Positions 41,550-54,246 of a stretch of DNA of 64,000 nucleotides are shown here, piece after piece. The notes beneath the pieces are model-generated. The model was not told where the DNA came from. It saw only the letters and a list, made by a program, of their open reading frames with translations, and made no database searches. The translations under genes were made by a program, and so were the position numbers. The DNA comes from Eoetvoesia sp035555955. GTDB taxonomy: Bacteria > Pseudomonadota > Gammaproteobacteria > Burkholderiales > Burkholderiaceae_B. The DNA lies in NCBI RefSeq assembly GCF_035555955.1, contig NZ_DATMGA010000032.1, positions 1 through 64,000 on the forward strand, in the 5' to 3' direction. The first letter of the stretch is position 1. Each line of letters opens with the position of its first letter.

Positions 41550-44500
41550 ATTTTGCGGCTTGCGCCGCTCCAGCCGGTGAGCTATCCGCCGTATCCCCGA
41601 CGGAAGGCGTTCCGGCCGCCTTCTCCGCCGGCCTGGCGGATTCCGCCTTGGCCGGAGCCTGCGCCTTGGCGGCCTTCTCGGGCTCGCTGGACACCTCGTC
41701 CAGCTTGGGATCGTCCCAATCGCCCGATACGTGGTAGTGCACGGCCATGGCCTTGGACAGGGGGTTGCGCAGCAGCCATTGCGTCACAAACGCGCCCAGC
41801 CCCACGATGGGGTTGATGGCGATGCCCGCCGCAATCGTCGCGCCGCTCATGTCCAGGTTGGGCACCACCATGGCCTGCAAGTTCAGCCTCTCGTGCTGCA
41901 GATCGATGTCTCCGCCTATGCTGATATTGCCCGCGGGCCCATCGACGTGGTAGTTGTTGACCGCCATGGTGCCGTTCTGGATGTGCAAGGTTCCATACAG
42001 CTTGTCGAACGGAAAGCCCTCTTTGAAAACATTGGCCGGATTGATGCTCAGCGTCGCCAGGCGCCGAATGGACTGCAGGGACAGCAGTTCCAGCAGGCGC
42101 GCCGAACGGGAGCTGACCGAACTGAAACGCCCCGCCTCGAGGCTGGCGTCCACCTGGCCGTTCAAGTCGGCGATGTCGAATTTCCAGGGCATGTTGCGCC
42201 AGGTGAATTTCCCCTTCAAGGCGCCCTTCCCGTTCTTCACGATGCCTGAAAATCCCAGCTGGTCCATGTAATCGCCAAGATTGCCTATATCCGCCCGGGC
42301 GTCCAGCACGACGCCTCGATCCGGCCCTTTCAGGCGCCATTGGCCGGTGCCGCTGATTTTCGCCGCGGGACTGTCCAGGCTCAACTTGTCCAGCCGCCAC
42401 AAGCTGCCCCGCTCCTGGCTCACACCCCGCAGCACCAGACTGCCGGCCAGGCGGCCGTACAACACCAGCTTGTCCACCTGCAGGTCCACGGCGGGAATAT
42501 CGCTCAGGGCGTCGTCCGGTATCTGCGCCTCGTCATCGGGGTTGTCGGGATTCACCTCGGCCTTGTCCGCCGAGCCCAGCTCCAGGCGCTGGAAACGCGC
42601 ATCGACGCTGCCGGGCGTTTTGCCCTGCGCCTCGTTCCAGAACACGGTTCCCGTGGTTTGCGTGGAATCGATGTCGAAGCGCCAGCGCCCCGGCTCGGGC
42701 AGCGTCGCGGTAAGCGTGGCCGCATCCAGCGCCAGCCCCTTCAGATGCAGTTGCTTGGCCTGAACCTGCGCCTGCCGCACGTCCGGCAAAAGCGGGCGGC
42801 TGCGCGGCGGCGAACTGCCCGGCAAGGGCTTGGAAAAATCGTCGATCACGTCGTTCCAGGCATCCAGGTCGATGAACGGCGCCCAGACGGCGATGTCCAT
42901 GCCGCTGGCGGGCAAGGAAGCATCCGTGTCCACCGCCAGGCTGCCGGCCAGGAAATACGGGCCCTTCTTGTCACCATCCTTGTGCAGCAGGCGCACCTTG
43001 ATGGTCGGTCCCAGTGCAATATCCAGGGCCATGCGGCCTTTGGTTTGCGCCCTGGCCCAGCGCACGCGCAGCGGCAAGGCCTGCCCGGCCTCTTTGCCCC
43101 AGGGCACGGGAAAATCCAGGGCCATCCCCTGCAGCGTGGAATCCACCGTGAACACCGAACCCGTGGATTTGGCATGACGCCAGGTCAGCGTATAAGGCAG
43201 TTGGCCTTTCAGGCGCTTCATGCCTTCCAGGCCGACATAATCCATCAAGGCATCGGAACTTGCCTGTCCCCTCACGGACAGGCCCTTGAGGTTGCCGCCT
43301 ACACCGCCGCTGAATACGGCGGGCCCGCCCAGCACGTTGGCGCTCAGGCCGTCGGCGCTGACACCCGTATCGGAAAACAGCAAGCTGCCCTCCACATCGT
43401 CCAGCGCAGGCATTTCAGGCATGAGCTTGAACGAGCCCCCCGAGAATCTGATGGCTCCATGAACCGTACTGTCGCGGCTGTTCAGCAGCGGAATCCGCAG
43501 CCACAGAGGAACCTCCCAGTCGCCCTGCGCCGTCGCTTCGTCGAGCTGGTCGTCCAGCATCTTGCCCAGGGGCGAATGTTCGGCCAGCGCCAGATAGGTC
43601 TGGGCCGCCGCCGCCGTTTGCCCCTGTATGGTCAGCACGGAATGGTGCTCGAGGTTGGGAATCTGCGCCCGGACATCGCGCAGTACGATGGGAGCCTTGT
43701 CGGTGGGCCAGATGCGCGCCTGATCGGCCACGATGCGCAAATCCGCCCGATGCAGCGCCACCTTGCCGTGCATGTCGGTCAAGCGGGGCCAGCCGCGGTG
43801 CGCTCCCTCGGCGGGCAGGTAATCGATGATGCCGTCGACATAATCGCCCGCGATCAGGAAGTCGCCTTCAGCAGGCTCCTTCCCCCACGGGAATTTTTCC
43901 AGGTCGCCTTTCAGCACCACCCTGGCGTTTTCGATCTGTCCGGCCACCAGGCCCTTGGCCAGCCACTCGCGGGCATCGATGTTCACGGTATTGGGCATGT
44001 ATTGGTCGATGGCATCCATCGAGGCCCGCTTGAACTCGCCGGCAATGTCGGCCACACCGGCCGCGCCCGATCCGCCTTGCCGCCAGCTTCCATGCAAGGC
44101 CAAATCCATATCGGGGTTGAGCAGCCGCAATTGCTTGACGTCAGCCTGCAAATCGCGGTCATCGTGCAGGCCCAGCCCGGCGCGCAAGGCAATATGGTCG
44201 AAGCGCATGGGGTGGGCAAACATATCGTCGACGCGTACCTGCAGGTCGCTGGCCTGCAAGGCCACATCGATATCGCCCCCCGAGGTATTCGCCGCCGCGG
44301 ATTCGTCGCCCGCAGCCTCCCCGGTTGCGGGAGCCTTGAACACGGCCGCATAAAGCCGGGCATAGTCGGAAACCTTGCCGCTTACATACCATCGGGCCGA
44401 TTCCGCCTGCACATCGGTCGTGGCGTCCAGGGACCAGCGCGCATGGTTCACGTTGATGTCCGACGTGAAAGTTTCAGCCTGGCCGTGCTGGAAAGCCAGC

Positions 44501-45312
44501 CACCACTGCGCGGACACTTCGCCGGACTCCAGCCCCGGCGGAATGCGCAGCCAGGGGCTCCAGCTCTTGGGAACCATTTTGTCGACACGCACGTAAAGCC
44601 TGCCCTGCAAATCCTGCAGCGCCAGGGACGAAGGGTCGCGCGTGCCCAGATCGACGTTTGCCCTCAGCTCGAACGCCTCGCCCAAGCCCTTGGGCGGTAC
44701 GGCCCGCAGCGCCAGGCTGGGCGTAGCGGAAGCGCCTTGAAAAACCAGGTTGACATGGTCGAGAACCAAAAACTGGCTCGAACGGGTAGCGTCTTCCCAC
44801 CGAACCACCGCGTCGGTCAGCGCCACATGGGGCTGGCGCAGCAGCCAAAGCACAAGGCCGCCGTCTGCGCCGGCATCGCTGGCCGCATCCGGCTTGTCCA
44901 GCTCGAACGACTGGCCCATGATCCACAGTTTATGGTTTGCGTCCCGGCGGACCTGCAGGTTCAGGCCGGAGGCTTCCAGCAAAACGAACTGCAAAGACCG
45001 GGAAAACAGGCTGCGCCAGCTTAAAACCGCCCGGATCCGCGGCAGGTGCAGAACCTGGCGCTGGTGCGGGTCGGTGAAATCGATGTCGCGGATTTGCAGG
45101 CTGGGGTTCAGCCCCGACCAGTTCGCCTTGACCTGGCCCAATTGAACCTGCATGCCCGTTGCCGAGGACAATTGCTGCGCGAGTTGAGGCCGCCATTGGT
45201 CGATATTGGGTAGAACCCAGTAGCGCACCCCCAGAAACGCCCCCGCCGCAAGAAAATACACGACCAATACGATCCGGATGAGCAGGCGAATATAGGTGTT
45301 GAGTTGCAGCAC
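41548..45312 (-). CDS. yhdP: YhdP-family AsmA-like envelope protein
   Basis: A 1254-aa protein with one N-terminal inner-membrane helix (IRIVLVVYFLAAGAFLGVRY) followed by a very long, beta-rich periplasmic body. The family segments AQLSSATGMQVQLGQVKANW and LNPSLQIRDIDFTDP open the body, and the C-terminal AsmA-like part (INPIVGLGAFVTQWLLRNPL) closes it. The last 55 residues are Ala/Lys/Glu/Pro-rich. Members of the YhdP/AsmA group form bridge-like lipid conduits between inner and outer membrane in enterobacteria, and the same role is expected here. The gene is convergent with gdhA and divergent from glnE. Confidence 0.88.
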   Translation of the reverse strand: MLQLNTYIRLLIRIVLVVYFLAAGAFLGVRYWVLPNIDQWRPQLAQQLSSATGMQVQLGQVKANWSGLNPSLQIRDIDFTDPHQRQVLHLPRIRAVLSWRSLFSRSLQFVLLEASGLNLQVRRDANHKLWIMGQSFELDKPDAASDAGADGGLVLWLLRQPHVALTDAVVRWEDATRSSQFLVLDHVNLVFQGASATPSLALRAVPPKGLGEAFELRANVDLGTRDPSSLALQDLQGRLYVRVDKMVPKSWSPWLRIPPGLESGEVSAQWWLAFQHGQAETFTSDINVNHARWSLDATTDVQAESARWYVSGKVSDYARLYAAVFKAPATGEAAGDESAAANTSGGDIDVALQASDLQVRVDDMFAHPMRFDHIALRAGLGLHDDRDLQADVKQLRLLNPDMDLALHGSWRQGGSGAAGVADIAGEFKRASMDAIDQYMPNTVNIDAREWLAKGLVAGQIENARVVLKGDLEKFPWGKEPAEGDFLIAGDYVDGIIDYLPAEGAHRGWPRLTDMHGKVALHRADLRIVADQARIWPTDKAPIVLRDVRAQIPNLEHHSVLTIQGQTAAAAQTYLALAEHSPLGKMLDDQLDEATAQGDWEVPLWLRIPLLNSRDSTVHGAIRFSGGSFKLMPEMPALDDVEGSLLFSDTGVSADGLSANVLGGPAVFSGGVGGNLKGLSVRGQASSDALMDYVGLEGMKRLKGQLPYTLTWRHAKSTGSVFTVDSTLQGMALDFPVPWGKEAGQALPLRVRWARAQTKGRMALDIALGPTIKVRLLHKDGDKKGPYFLAGSLAVDTDASLPASGMDIAVWAPFIDLDAWNDVIDDFSKPLPGSSPPRSRPLLPDVRQAQVQAKQLHLKGLALDAATLTATLPEPGRWRFDIDSTQTTGTVFWNEAQGKTPGSVDARFQRLELGSADKAEVNPDNPDDEAQIPDDALSDIPAVDLQVDKLVLYGRLAGSLVLRGVSQERGSLWRLDKLSLDSPAAKISGTGQWRLKGPDRGVVLDARADIGNLGDYMDQLGFSGIVKNGKGALKGKFTWRNMPWKFDIADLNGQVDASLEAGRFSSVSSRSARLLELLSLQSIRRLATLSINPANVFKEGFPFDKLYGTLHIQNGTMAVNNYHVDGPAGNISIGGDIDLQHERLNLQAMVVPNLDMSGATIAAGIAINPIVGLGAFVTQWLLRNPLSKAMAVHYHVSGDWDDPKLDEVSSEPEKAAKAQAPAKAESARPAEKAAGTPSVGDTADSSPAGAAQAAK

Positions 45313-45415
45313 GGATCGAAATTAGCCAGGGCAGGAGGATTTGCAGTATCTTTGACGACTTGTACAAGACTTATACCTGAAATCCCGCCACTCGTCCTCA
45401 CTATTTGTAAACATC

Positions 45416-48193
45416 ATGCCCCACCCTTCCCCCTTGGATCGCGCCCTGCGCTGGTCCGGTGCGCTGCGCCGCAAGATCGTGGCCAACTCGGCATTCGAAC
45501 AGTGGCTGGCCCAGGCCTGCACCCAGCCCGTCACCCCGGCCGTCATCCACGCCTGGCTCGACGAACTGCGGGAGAAGCCCGGCGAAACGGCCCCGTCCAT
45601 CGACGAAACCCGCCGGCTGCTGCGCCAGGCGCGCGAACGCGTGTTCTTTACGCTGCTGGTTCGCGACATCAACGGCGAAGCGCCCCTTGCCGAGGTCGTG
45701 TCGGCCATGAGCCTGTTCGCCGACCTGGCAATCGCTCGCGCCTATCAGAGCGTCGTCGCCGATCTGGCCGAGACCCATGGCATGCCCATGGACTCCAGCA
45801 CCGGCAAGCCGCAGGAAATGCTGGTCATCGGCATGGGAAAACTGGGCGGCAAAGAGCTGAACGTCTCGTCCGACGTCGACCTTATCATGCTGTACGGCGA
45901 AGAAGGCGAAACCACCGGGCGGCGCAAGATCAGCCATCACGAGTTCTATGGCCGGGTCACGCAGCGCATGATGCCGGTGCTGTCCGAAATCGATGCGCAC
46001 GGCCAGGTGTTTCGCACCGACCTGCGCCTGCGCCCCGACGGCGACTCGGGGCCTTTGGCCTGGAGCCTGGACGCGCTGGAGAACTACCTCATCACCCAGG
46101 GCCGCGAATGGGAGCGCTACGCCTGGCTCAAGGCCAGGCCCATACCCTGCAAAGCCTATGCCGACAGCGATCCCGGCGATCAACTGGCCCAGCTGGAGGC
46201 GCTGCGCACCCCCTTCGTGTACCGCAAGTACTTCGACTTCGACTCGCTTTCCGCCCTGCGCGCCCTGCGCGAACGCATCCGCCAGGACTGGCAGCGGCGC
46301 GCCATGGCCCGCAACGGCATCGACACCACCCATAACGTCAAGCTGGGCGACGGGGGAATCCGCGAGATCGAGTTCGTCGTGCAATTGACGCAGCTCATCC
46401 GCGGCGGACGCATGCCTTCGCTGCAGCAGCGCAACCTGCTCAAGGCCCTGCACAAGCAGGAAGCCGCGGGCGTCGTTTCCAGCGACATCGAACAGCGCCT
46501 GGAAGCCGCCTACACCTTCCTGCGGCGCACCGAACACATGCTGCAATACCGCGAGGACGAGCAGACCCACCTGCTGCCACACGAGCCGCAACTGCGCAAA
46601 GACCTGGCGCAGGCCATGGGCATGGATCCGGACGATTTCGAACACACCCTGGCCGAGCATCGCGCTTTCGTCAACCAGACGTTCCGCGACGCGTTTCGCA
46701 TTGCCGGCATGGGCGAAACCGACCACGATGGCCACAACGGGGGCGGCGCTGGCGAAACCGAATGCTCCAGCCTGCGGGAGCAGCTCGACACCGTATTCGG
46801 CGGCAACGCGGACTCGCTGGCCCGGCGCATCGAGTCGATGCTCGACAGCCATCGCATACGCAGCCTGCCCGCCACCAGCCGCAAGCGCCTGGAAACCCTG
46901 CTGCCATCGGCCGTCGCCGCGGCGGCCAAGACCGACTACCCCGAGCAAACCGCCATCCGCCTGTTCGACCTCATCGAACAGATCGCGCAGCGCAGCGCCT
47001 ATCTTGCCCTGCTGGCCGAATACCCGGAAACCCTGGCACGCGTGGCCCGCATCGTGGGCGCCAGCCCCTGGGCTTCGCAATACCTGCGCCAGTACCCGCT
47101 GCTGCTGGACGGCCTGATCGAATGGCGCTCGCTGATGACCCCGCCCGACTTCGCCCAACTGGCCCAGCAGTTGCACCAGGAAATGGACGCCTGCGTGCTG
47201 CCCAACGGCCAGCCCGATATCGAGCAGCAAATGAACCTGATGCGCGACCAACAGCGCCAGATCAGCTTCCAGTTGCTGGCACAGGACCTGGCGGGCGAAC
47301 TGAGCGTGGAAAAACTGGCCGACCAGCTTTCGGCCCTGGCCGACATGCTGCTGGCCGAAACCCTGCATCGCGTCTGGCCGCTGGTGCAGCCCAAAGGCCG
47401 AAGCCTCGACACGCTTCAGCCGCCGCGCTTCGCCATCATCGCCTACGGCAAGCTGGGCGGCAAGGAGCTGGGCTACGCCTCGGACCTGGACCTGGTCTTT
47501 CTTTACGACGACGGCCGCGACGACGCCGCCGAGATCTACGCCCGGCTGGGGCGGCGCATGGCCTCGTGGCTGTCGACTATGACCTCGTCGGGCAGGCTGT
47601 ACGAAATCGACCTGCGCCTGCGCCCCGACGGCGATGCCGGCGTCCTGGCCGCGTCGGTGGATGCGTTCGCCCAGTACCAGAAAGCGCATGCCTGGGCCTG
47701 GGAGCACCAGGCCATTACCCGCGCGCGCTTCGCCGCCGGCGATGCGCAGGCGGGCGCCCGCTTCGAGGCCATACGGCGCGACGTCCTGCTCATGCCGCGC
47801 GATCCCACCAAGCTCAAGGAAGAAGTGCGCGGCATGCGGGCCAGGATCAGCGCCGGCCATCCCAACCAGTCGGGCAATTTCGACCTGAAGCACGACCGCG
47901 GCGGCATGGTCGACCTGGAGTTCGTCATCCAGTATCTGGTGCTGTGCCATTCCGCCCGGCATCCCGAACTGCTGGACAACCTGGGCAATATCGCCCTGCT
48001 GCGGCTCGCCGCGAAGGCCGGGCTTATTTCCCCCGAATTGGCCGAACGCTGCGCGGATGCCTACCGGGTGTTCCGCAAGACCCAGCACGCACTGCGGCTG
48101 CAGGGCGCGGAAAAAGCGCGGATCGCGCCGGACCGCTACCCCGACGAGCGCGCCGCCGTCAACGCGCTCTGGGACTCGGTAATAGGTGATTGA
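45416..48193 (+). CDS. glnE: Bifunctional glutamine synthetase adenylyltransferase/adenylyl-removing enzyme (GlnE)
   Basis: A 925-aa enzyme with two nucleotidyltransferase domains. The N-terminal one (adenylyl-removing) carries GMGKLGGKELNVSSDVDLIM and the C-terminal one (adenylylating) AYGKLGGKELGYASDLDLVF, with matching RLRPDGDSG and RLRPDGDAG copies. It attaches and removes AMP from glutamine synthetase in response to PII. Slightly shorter than the E. coli enzyme (946 aa). It is divergent from yhdP; queH follows after 130 bp on the same strand. Confidence 0.95.
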   Translation: MPHPSPLDRALRWSGALRRKIVANSAFEQWLAQACTQPVTPAVIHAWLDELREKPGETAPSIDETRRLLRQARERVFFTLLVRDINGEAPLAEVVSAMSLFADLAIARAYQSVVADLAETHGMPMDSSTGKPQEMLVIGMGKLGGKELNVSSDVDLIMLYGEEGETTGRRKISHHEFYGRVTQRMMPVLSEIDAHGQVFRTDLRLRPDGDSGPLAWSLDALENYLITQGREWERYAWLKARPIPCKAYADSDPGDQLAQLEALRTPFVYRKYFDFDSLSALRALRERIRQDWQRRAMARNGIDTTHNVKLGDGGIREIEFVVQLTQLIRGGRMPSLQQRNLLKALHKQEAAGVVSSDIEQRLEAAYTFLRRTEHMLQYREDEQTHLLPHEPQLRKDLAQAMGMDPDDFEHTLAEHRAFVNQTFRDAFRIAGMGETDHDGHNGGGAGETECSSLREQLDTVFGGNADSLARRIESMLDSHRIRSLPATSRKRLETLLPSAVAAAAKTDYPEQTAIRLFDLIEQIAQRSAYLALLAEYPETLARVARIVGASPWASQYLRQYPLLLDGLIEWRSLMTPPDFAQLAQQLHQEMDACVLPNGQPDIEQQMNLMRDQQRQISFQLLAQDLAGELSVEKLADQLSALADMLLAETLHRVWPLVQPKGRSLDTLQPPRFAIIAYGKLGGKELGYASDLDLVFLYDDGRDDAAEIYARLGRRMASWLSTMTSSGRLYEIDLRLRPDGDAGVLAASVDAFAQYQKAHAWAWEHQAITRARFAAGDAQAGARFEAIRRDVLLMPRDPTKLKEEVRGMRARISAGHPNQSGNFDLKHDRGGMVDLEFVIQYLVLCHSARHPELLDNLGNIALLRLAAKAGLISPELAERCADAYRVFRKTQHALRLQGAEKARIAPDRYPDERAAVNALWDSVIGD

Positions 48194-48323
48194 GTCCAAG
48201 CGTACCCCCGTCCGCGGAGCCTTCCCCGGCCTGGGCCTGAACCCGCCTCCGGGGAGTTATGCAGGAACCTGGGGAACGCCGCCGGCTTTGGGATTATCGG
48301 GGATGGGGATTAAAATACCGGCT

Positions 48324-49004
48324 ATGTCCGAATTTCAACGCCCCGTCCTCAGCCTGCCCGAGTCGCGCAAGAAGGTCTTGCTGCATTCATGCTGCGCGCC
48401 CTGCTCCGGAGAAGTCATGGAAGCCATGACCGCCTCGGGCATCGACTACGCCATTTATTTCTACAACCCCAACATCCATCCCGACCGCGAATACGAGATC
48501 CGCAAGAACGAGAACATCCGTTTTGCGCAGGAACACAATATCGAGTTCATCGACGCCGACTACGACAAGGAAAACTGGTTCGAGCGCGTCAAGGGCCTGG
48601 AAAACGAACCCGAGCGCGGCGCGCGCTGCACCGCGTGCTTCGACATGCGTTTCGAACGCACGGCCTTGTATGCGCACGAGCACGGCTTCGACACCATCAC
48701 AAGCTCGCTGGGCATTTCGCGCTGGAAGGACATGAAGCAAATCAACGGCTGCGGCGAACGCGCGGCGGCCAGGTATCCGGACCTCGTCTACTGGACGTAC
48801 AACTGGCGCAAGGGCGGCGGCTCGGCCCGCATGATAGAAATCAGCAAGCGCGAAGAGTTCTACCAACAAGAATACTGCGGCTGCATTTATTCGCTGCGCG
48901 ACACCAACCGCCACCGCCGCGAACAGGGGCGCGAGGCCGTCACCATCGGCGTCAAGTTCTACGGCAAGGACGAGCTCGACCTCGACCCGCCCAAAACCAA
49001 ATGA
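48324..49004 (+). CDS. queH: Epoxyqueuosine reductase QueH
   Basis: A 226-aa member of the QueH family (DUF208), the non-B12 enzyme that reduces epoxyqueuosine to queuosine in tRNA. The cluster and catalytic cysteines are visible: KVLLHSCCAPCSG near the N-terminus, ERGARCTACFDMRFERT in the middle, and QQEYCGCIYSLRDTN near the C-terminus. It starts MSEFQRPVLSLPES at ATG 48324. With queF at 62414, this window carries two steps of queuosine metabolism, although the genes are unlinked. Confidence 0.92.
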   Translation: MSEFQRPVLSLPESRKKVLLHSCCAPCSGEVMEAMTASGIDYAIYFYNPNIHPDREYEIRKNENIRFAQEHNIEFIDADYDKENWFERVKGLENEPERGARCTACFDMRFERTALYAHEHGFDTITSSLGISRWKDMKQINGCGERAAARYPDLVYWTYNWRKGGGSARMIEISKREEFYQQEYCGCIYSLRDTNRHRREQGREAVTIGVKFYGKDELDLDPPKTK

Positions 49005-49046
49005 ACTCGCAATAAGCGAGCCAGGCGGCCGCCCGCGCCCAAGGCC

Positions 49047-49083
49047 AAAAAAAAGCGGTGGAAGCCATGCTTCCACCGCTTTT
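49047..49083. terminator. Bidirectional terminator between queH and clpB
   Basis: AAAGCGGTGGAAGC and GCTTCCACCGCTTT form a 14-bp perfect stem with a CAT loop, with A residues on one side and T on the other, serving both convergent genes. Confidence 0.92.
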
Positions 49084-49113
49084 GCCATACGGCGACGCCG
49101 CCGCCCCGGCTGC

Positions 49114-51705
<2,592 letters not shown>

Positions 51706-51750
51706 GGTTATGTCTTTTGGAAGTGGGGGCATCCCGCCCGAATGAACATT

Positions 51751-51778
51751 ATTTGCGGCCAATCAGCAAAATTTCAAG
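51751..51778 (-). promoter_or_regulatory. Sigma-32-like heat-shock promoter of clpB
   Basis: On the minus strand CTTGAA (51773-51778), a 14-bp spacer and CCGCAAAT (51751-51758), compared with the sigma-32 consensus CTTGAA-N13-17-CCCCATNT. The -35 is perfect and six of eight -10 bases agree. Confidence 0.6.
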
Positions 51779-51967
51779 ATATGAAATACCAACTACTTTA
51801 CTCCCCCCGGCCTTGGCGTCGAAACCCCCGGCCTCCGCCTGAAGCACGCAGGCCCGACGTCATCCTTGCGGTATGAAAACCCCGGCCCACGGCTTTCCAA
51901 AAATAGCGCAAAAAGCCGGCGCATTGTTTAACTATTTGTTTAAAATCCCTTTGGGAGGAAAAAACGA

Positions 51968-52897
51968 TTGTCTATGGACAAATTCAAGCAACTCGAAAGC
52001 TTCGTGGCGGTTGCCAGCCTGGGCAGCCTGTCGGCGGCGGCCCGCCTGGAAGGCATTGCGCCAGCCATGATGGGGCGGCGCATCAGCGCCCTGGAATCCA
52101 GGCTGGGCATCAAGCTTCTGCTGCGCTCGACCCGGCGGCTTTCCCTGACCGCCGAAGGCGAAGCCCTGCTGGAAGAAGCCCAGCGCATTCTGCGCGAGCT
52201 GGCCGAAGTCGAAACCCGCATCAGCCAGGGCAGCGCCAAACCCAGCGGCCACTTGCGCCTTAGCGCCCCCGCCGGCTTCGGACGCCGGCATGTCGCCCCC
52301 CTTCTGCCCGGCTTTCTGCGCACCCACCCCAATGTCACGGTCACGCTCAACCTCAGCGACCGGCTGGTCGACCTCATCGAAGAGCGCTACGACTGCGCCA
52401 TCCGCATCGGCGACCTGGACGACTCGCAGCATATCGGCATCCGCTTGGCGGACAACCGGCGCGTCATCGTGGCGTCGCCCAGCTATCTGGCAAGGTTCGG
52501 ACGCCCCAACTCGCCCGACGACCTGGCCCAGCACAACTGCCTCTCGTTCGGCGACCAGGGCAACCAGTCCAAAGGCTGGCTGCTGAAGCAGGACGGCCAC
52601 GTCCGGGCCATACGGGTCAAGGGCAGCCTGAACTGCAGCGACGGCTCGGTATTGCACGACTGGACTCTGGCCGGCTGCGGCCTGGCCTGGCGCTCGCTCT
52701 GGGAAGTGCGCGACGACCTGAAAACCGGCCGCCTGGTCACAGTGCTGGACGAATACGCCGCCCCCGCCAACGGCATATTCGCCATACTGACCGAGCGCAA
52801 ACACCTGCCCTTGCGCGTAAAGGCGTTCGTCGACCTGCTCAAATCCACCTATGCCAAGCCCGCTTACTGGGAAGAAAGCCAGCCGTATCCGCAATGA
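51968..52897 (+). CDS. LysR-family transcriptional regulator
   Basis: A LysR-type regulator (309 aa from TTG 51968, which has GGAGG 9 bp upstream; 307 aa from ATG 51974). The helix-turn-helix is KQLESFVAVASLGSLSAAAR with RRISALESRLGIKLLLRSTR, followed by GHLRLSAPAGFGRRHVAPLL, the opening of the effector domain of the DmlR/CrgA-like branch. The gene is divergent from clpB and has no obvious target operon next to it. The effector is unknown. Confidence 0.9.
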   Translation: MSMDKFKQLESFVAVASLGSLSAAARLEGIAPAMMGRRISALESRLGIKLLLRSTRRLSLTAEGEALLEEAQRILRELAEVETRISQGSAKPSGHLRLSAPAGFGRRHVAPLLPGFLRTHPNVTVTLNLSDRLVDLIEERYDCAIRIGDLDDSQHIGIRLADNRRVIVASPSYLARFGRPNSPDDLAQHNCLSFGDQGNQSKGWLLKQDGHVRAIRVKGSLNCSDGSVLHDWTLAGCGLAWRSLWEVRDDLKTGRLVTVLDEYAAPANGIFAILTERKHLPLRVKAFVDLLKSTYAKPAYWEESQPYPQ

Positions 52898-53148
52898 TCG
52901 GCCCTTCCCCCCTTCCCTGCACCACCCGCCCGTCAAATCGCCCCGTTTTGCGCCCTCCTGGCGGCACGGCCCCGCCTTTTTCGGGCCCCCGGCCGGACGA
53001 AATCGGGCCCTCGGGACGGAATCCGCATGATTTGCGGGCCGTCACGCCAAACTGACTAGCTCCTTAAAGCAAAGAGGTACAATGGGGCAGTGCCGGAATA
53101 TGAAAACCACCCGTTTCCCGTTGCTTCCGGCGGTTTCCCAGGACGTGT

Positions 53149-53877
53149 ATGCCCAAGAAAATTTCGCTGGCTCCTGAAGCCCCTCGTTGCTCGGCCTGCA
53201 TGTTGAACACGCTTTGCCTGCCTACCGGCATGGCGGAAAACGAAGTCGCCCAGCTCGATAAAATCGTCAACGAACGCATCCGTATCCCCAAAGGCAAGGC
53301 GCTGTTCCAACAGGGCGACAAGGCCGAGGCCCTGTACGGCATACGCTACGGCTCCATAAAGACACTGCTCGAAGACGCCAACGGCCAGGTGCAGATAACC
53401 GGCTTCCTGCTTCCGGGCGAAATCGTCGGCCTGGACGGCTTTCTTGAGAAACACCAGTTGTCCAATGCCGTCGCGCTGGAAGACACCGAAGTCTGCGTGG
53501 CTCATATCGAAGACATGGACCGCATCATGAGCGAGCTTCCCTCGCTGAAGCACCAGCTACGGCGCCTCACCAGCCATGAAATAAAACGGTCGCAGCAACT
53601 GGTCATGTCCCTGGGCGTGCTGCGCTCCGAGCAGCGCCTGGCGGCGTTTTTGCTAAGCATCTCGCAGCGCCTCGCGGCGCTGGGGTATTCGTCCAGCGAG
53701 TTCGTGCTGCGCATGAGCCGCGAGGAGATCGGCAACTACCTGGGCCTGACCCTGGAAACCGTAAGCCGCCTGTTTTCGCGCTTCGCCCGCGAGAACCTGC
53801 TGCGCGTGCAACAGCGCGAAGTCCAGTTGCTCGACATGCCGGCCCTGCGGGAACTGGCAGGCACCGATTGCGGCTAG
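53149..53877 (+). CDS. fnr: FNR-type anaerobic regulator
   Basis: A 242-aa CRP/FNR-family regulator. The four [4Fe-4S] cysteines are Cys14, Cys17, Cys23 and Cys116, as in oxygen-sensing FNR. The cNMP-like domain includes GKALFQQGDKAEALYGIRYG, and the recognition helix is SREEIGNYLGLTLETVSRLF, with the E-x2-S-R contact residues that read TTGAT half-sites. It is convergent with the cbb3 operon. That operon is preceded by a perfect TTGAT-N4-ATCAA site at 60598-60611, making it a likely direct target. Confidence 0.95.
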   Translation: MPKKISLAPEAPRCSACMLNTLCLPTGMAENEVAQLDKIVNERIRIPKGKALFQQGDKAEALYGIRYGSIKTLLEDANGQVQITGFLLPGEIVGLDGFLEKHQLSNAVALEDTEVCVAHIEDMDRIMSELPSLKHQLRRLTSHEIKRSQQLVMSLGVLRSEQRLAAFLLSISQRLAALGYSSSEFVLRMSREEIGNYLGLTLETVSRLFSRFARENLLRVQQREVQLLDMPALRELAGTDCG

Positions 53878-53972
53878 TGTGCCGTTTGGTTGATTCGCAC
53901 ACCTGACTTCTGCGCCTGAACTTGCCTTGTAGCGTTGCGAGCCTTGCCGCCGGGCCGTCCGGCGCCGCGCTT

Positions 53973-54221
53973 TCAATCTTCGAAGCCGTCCGCGGGCCTG
54001 GCTCCGGAAGGCGGGGCCATGAACAAACTCAATGCGCTGGACAGCGCGGCCATCAGCCAGAAGAAAAAGAATCCGCAGGCGTAGGCCGCCTGGCGGCTGA
54101 TCTGTACCGTGCCGAACAGCACCAGATCGAGCGGGTCGATCATGGCGAAGACTGTTGCGCTGGTCGCCGCGCCGATCAGGAACGAAGGCCAAAGTATCCA
54201 CATCAAGGCATGCCGGTTCAT
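53973..54221 (-). CDS. Small membrane protein at the end of the cbb3 operon
   Basis: An 82-aa protein with two predicted transmembrane helices (about residues 7-28 and 47-67, including AYACGFFFFWLMAALSSALS). It has a textbook ribosome site (GGAGG 8 bp before ATG 54221) and lies 25 bp after the FixH-like gene. I do not recognise a named family; its position suggests an accessory role in cbb3 oxidase assembly or stability. Confidence 0.65.
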   Translation of the reverse strand: MNRHALMWILWPSFLIGAATSATVFAMIDPLDLVLFGTVQISRQAAYACGFFFFWLMAALSSALSLFMAPPSGARPADGFED

Positions 54222-54246
54222 CCGTGTTTCCTCCTGTTCGTCTCGT

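Noticed and set aside
42340..45024. An 894-codon plus-strand frame
   Set aside because: Antisense of yhdP, with repetitive Gln/His/Arg composition and no recognisable domain.
45401..48199. A 932-codon minus-strand frame
   Set aside because: Antisense of glnE; codon-position shadow in high-GC DNA.
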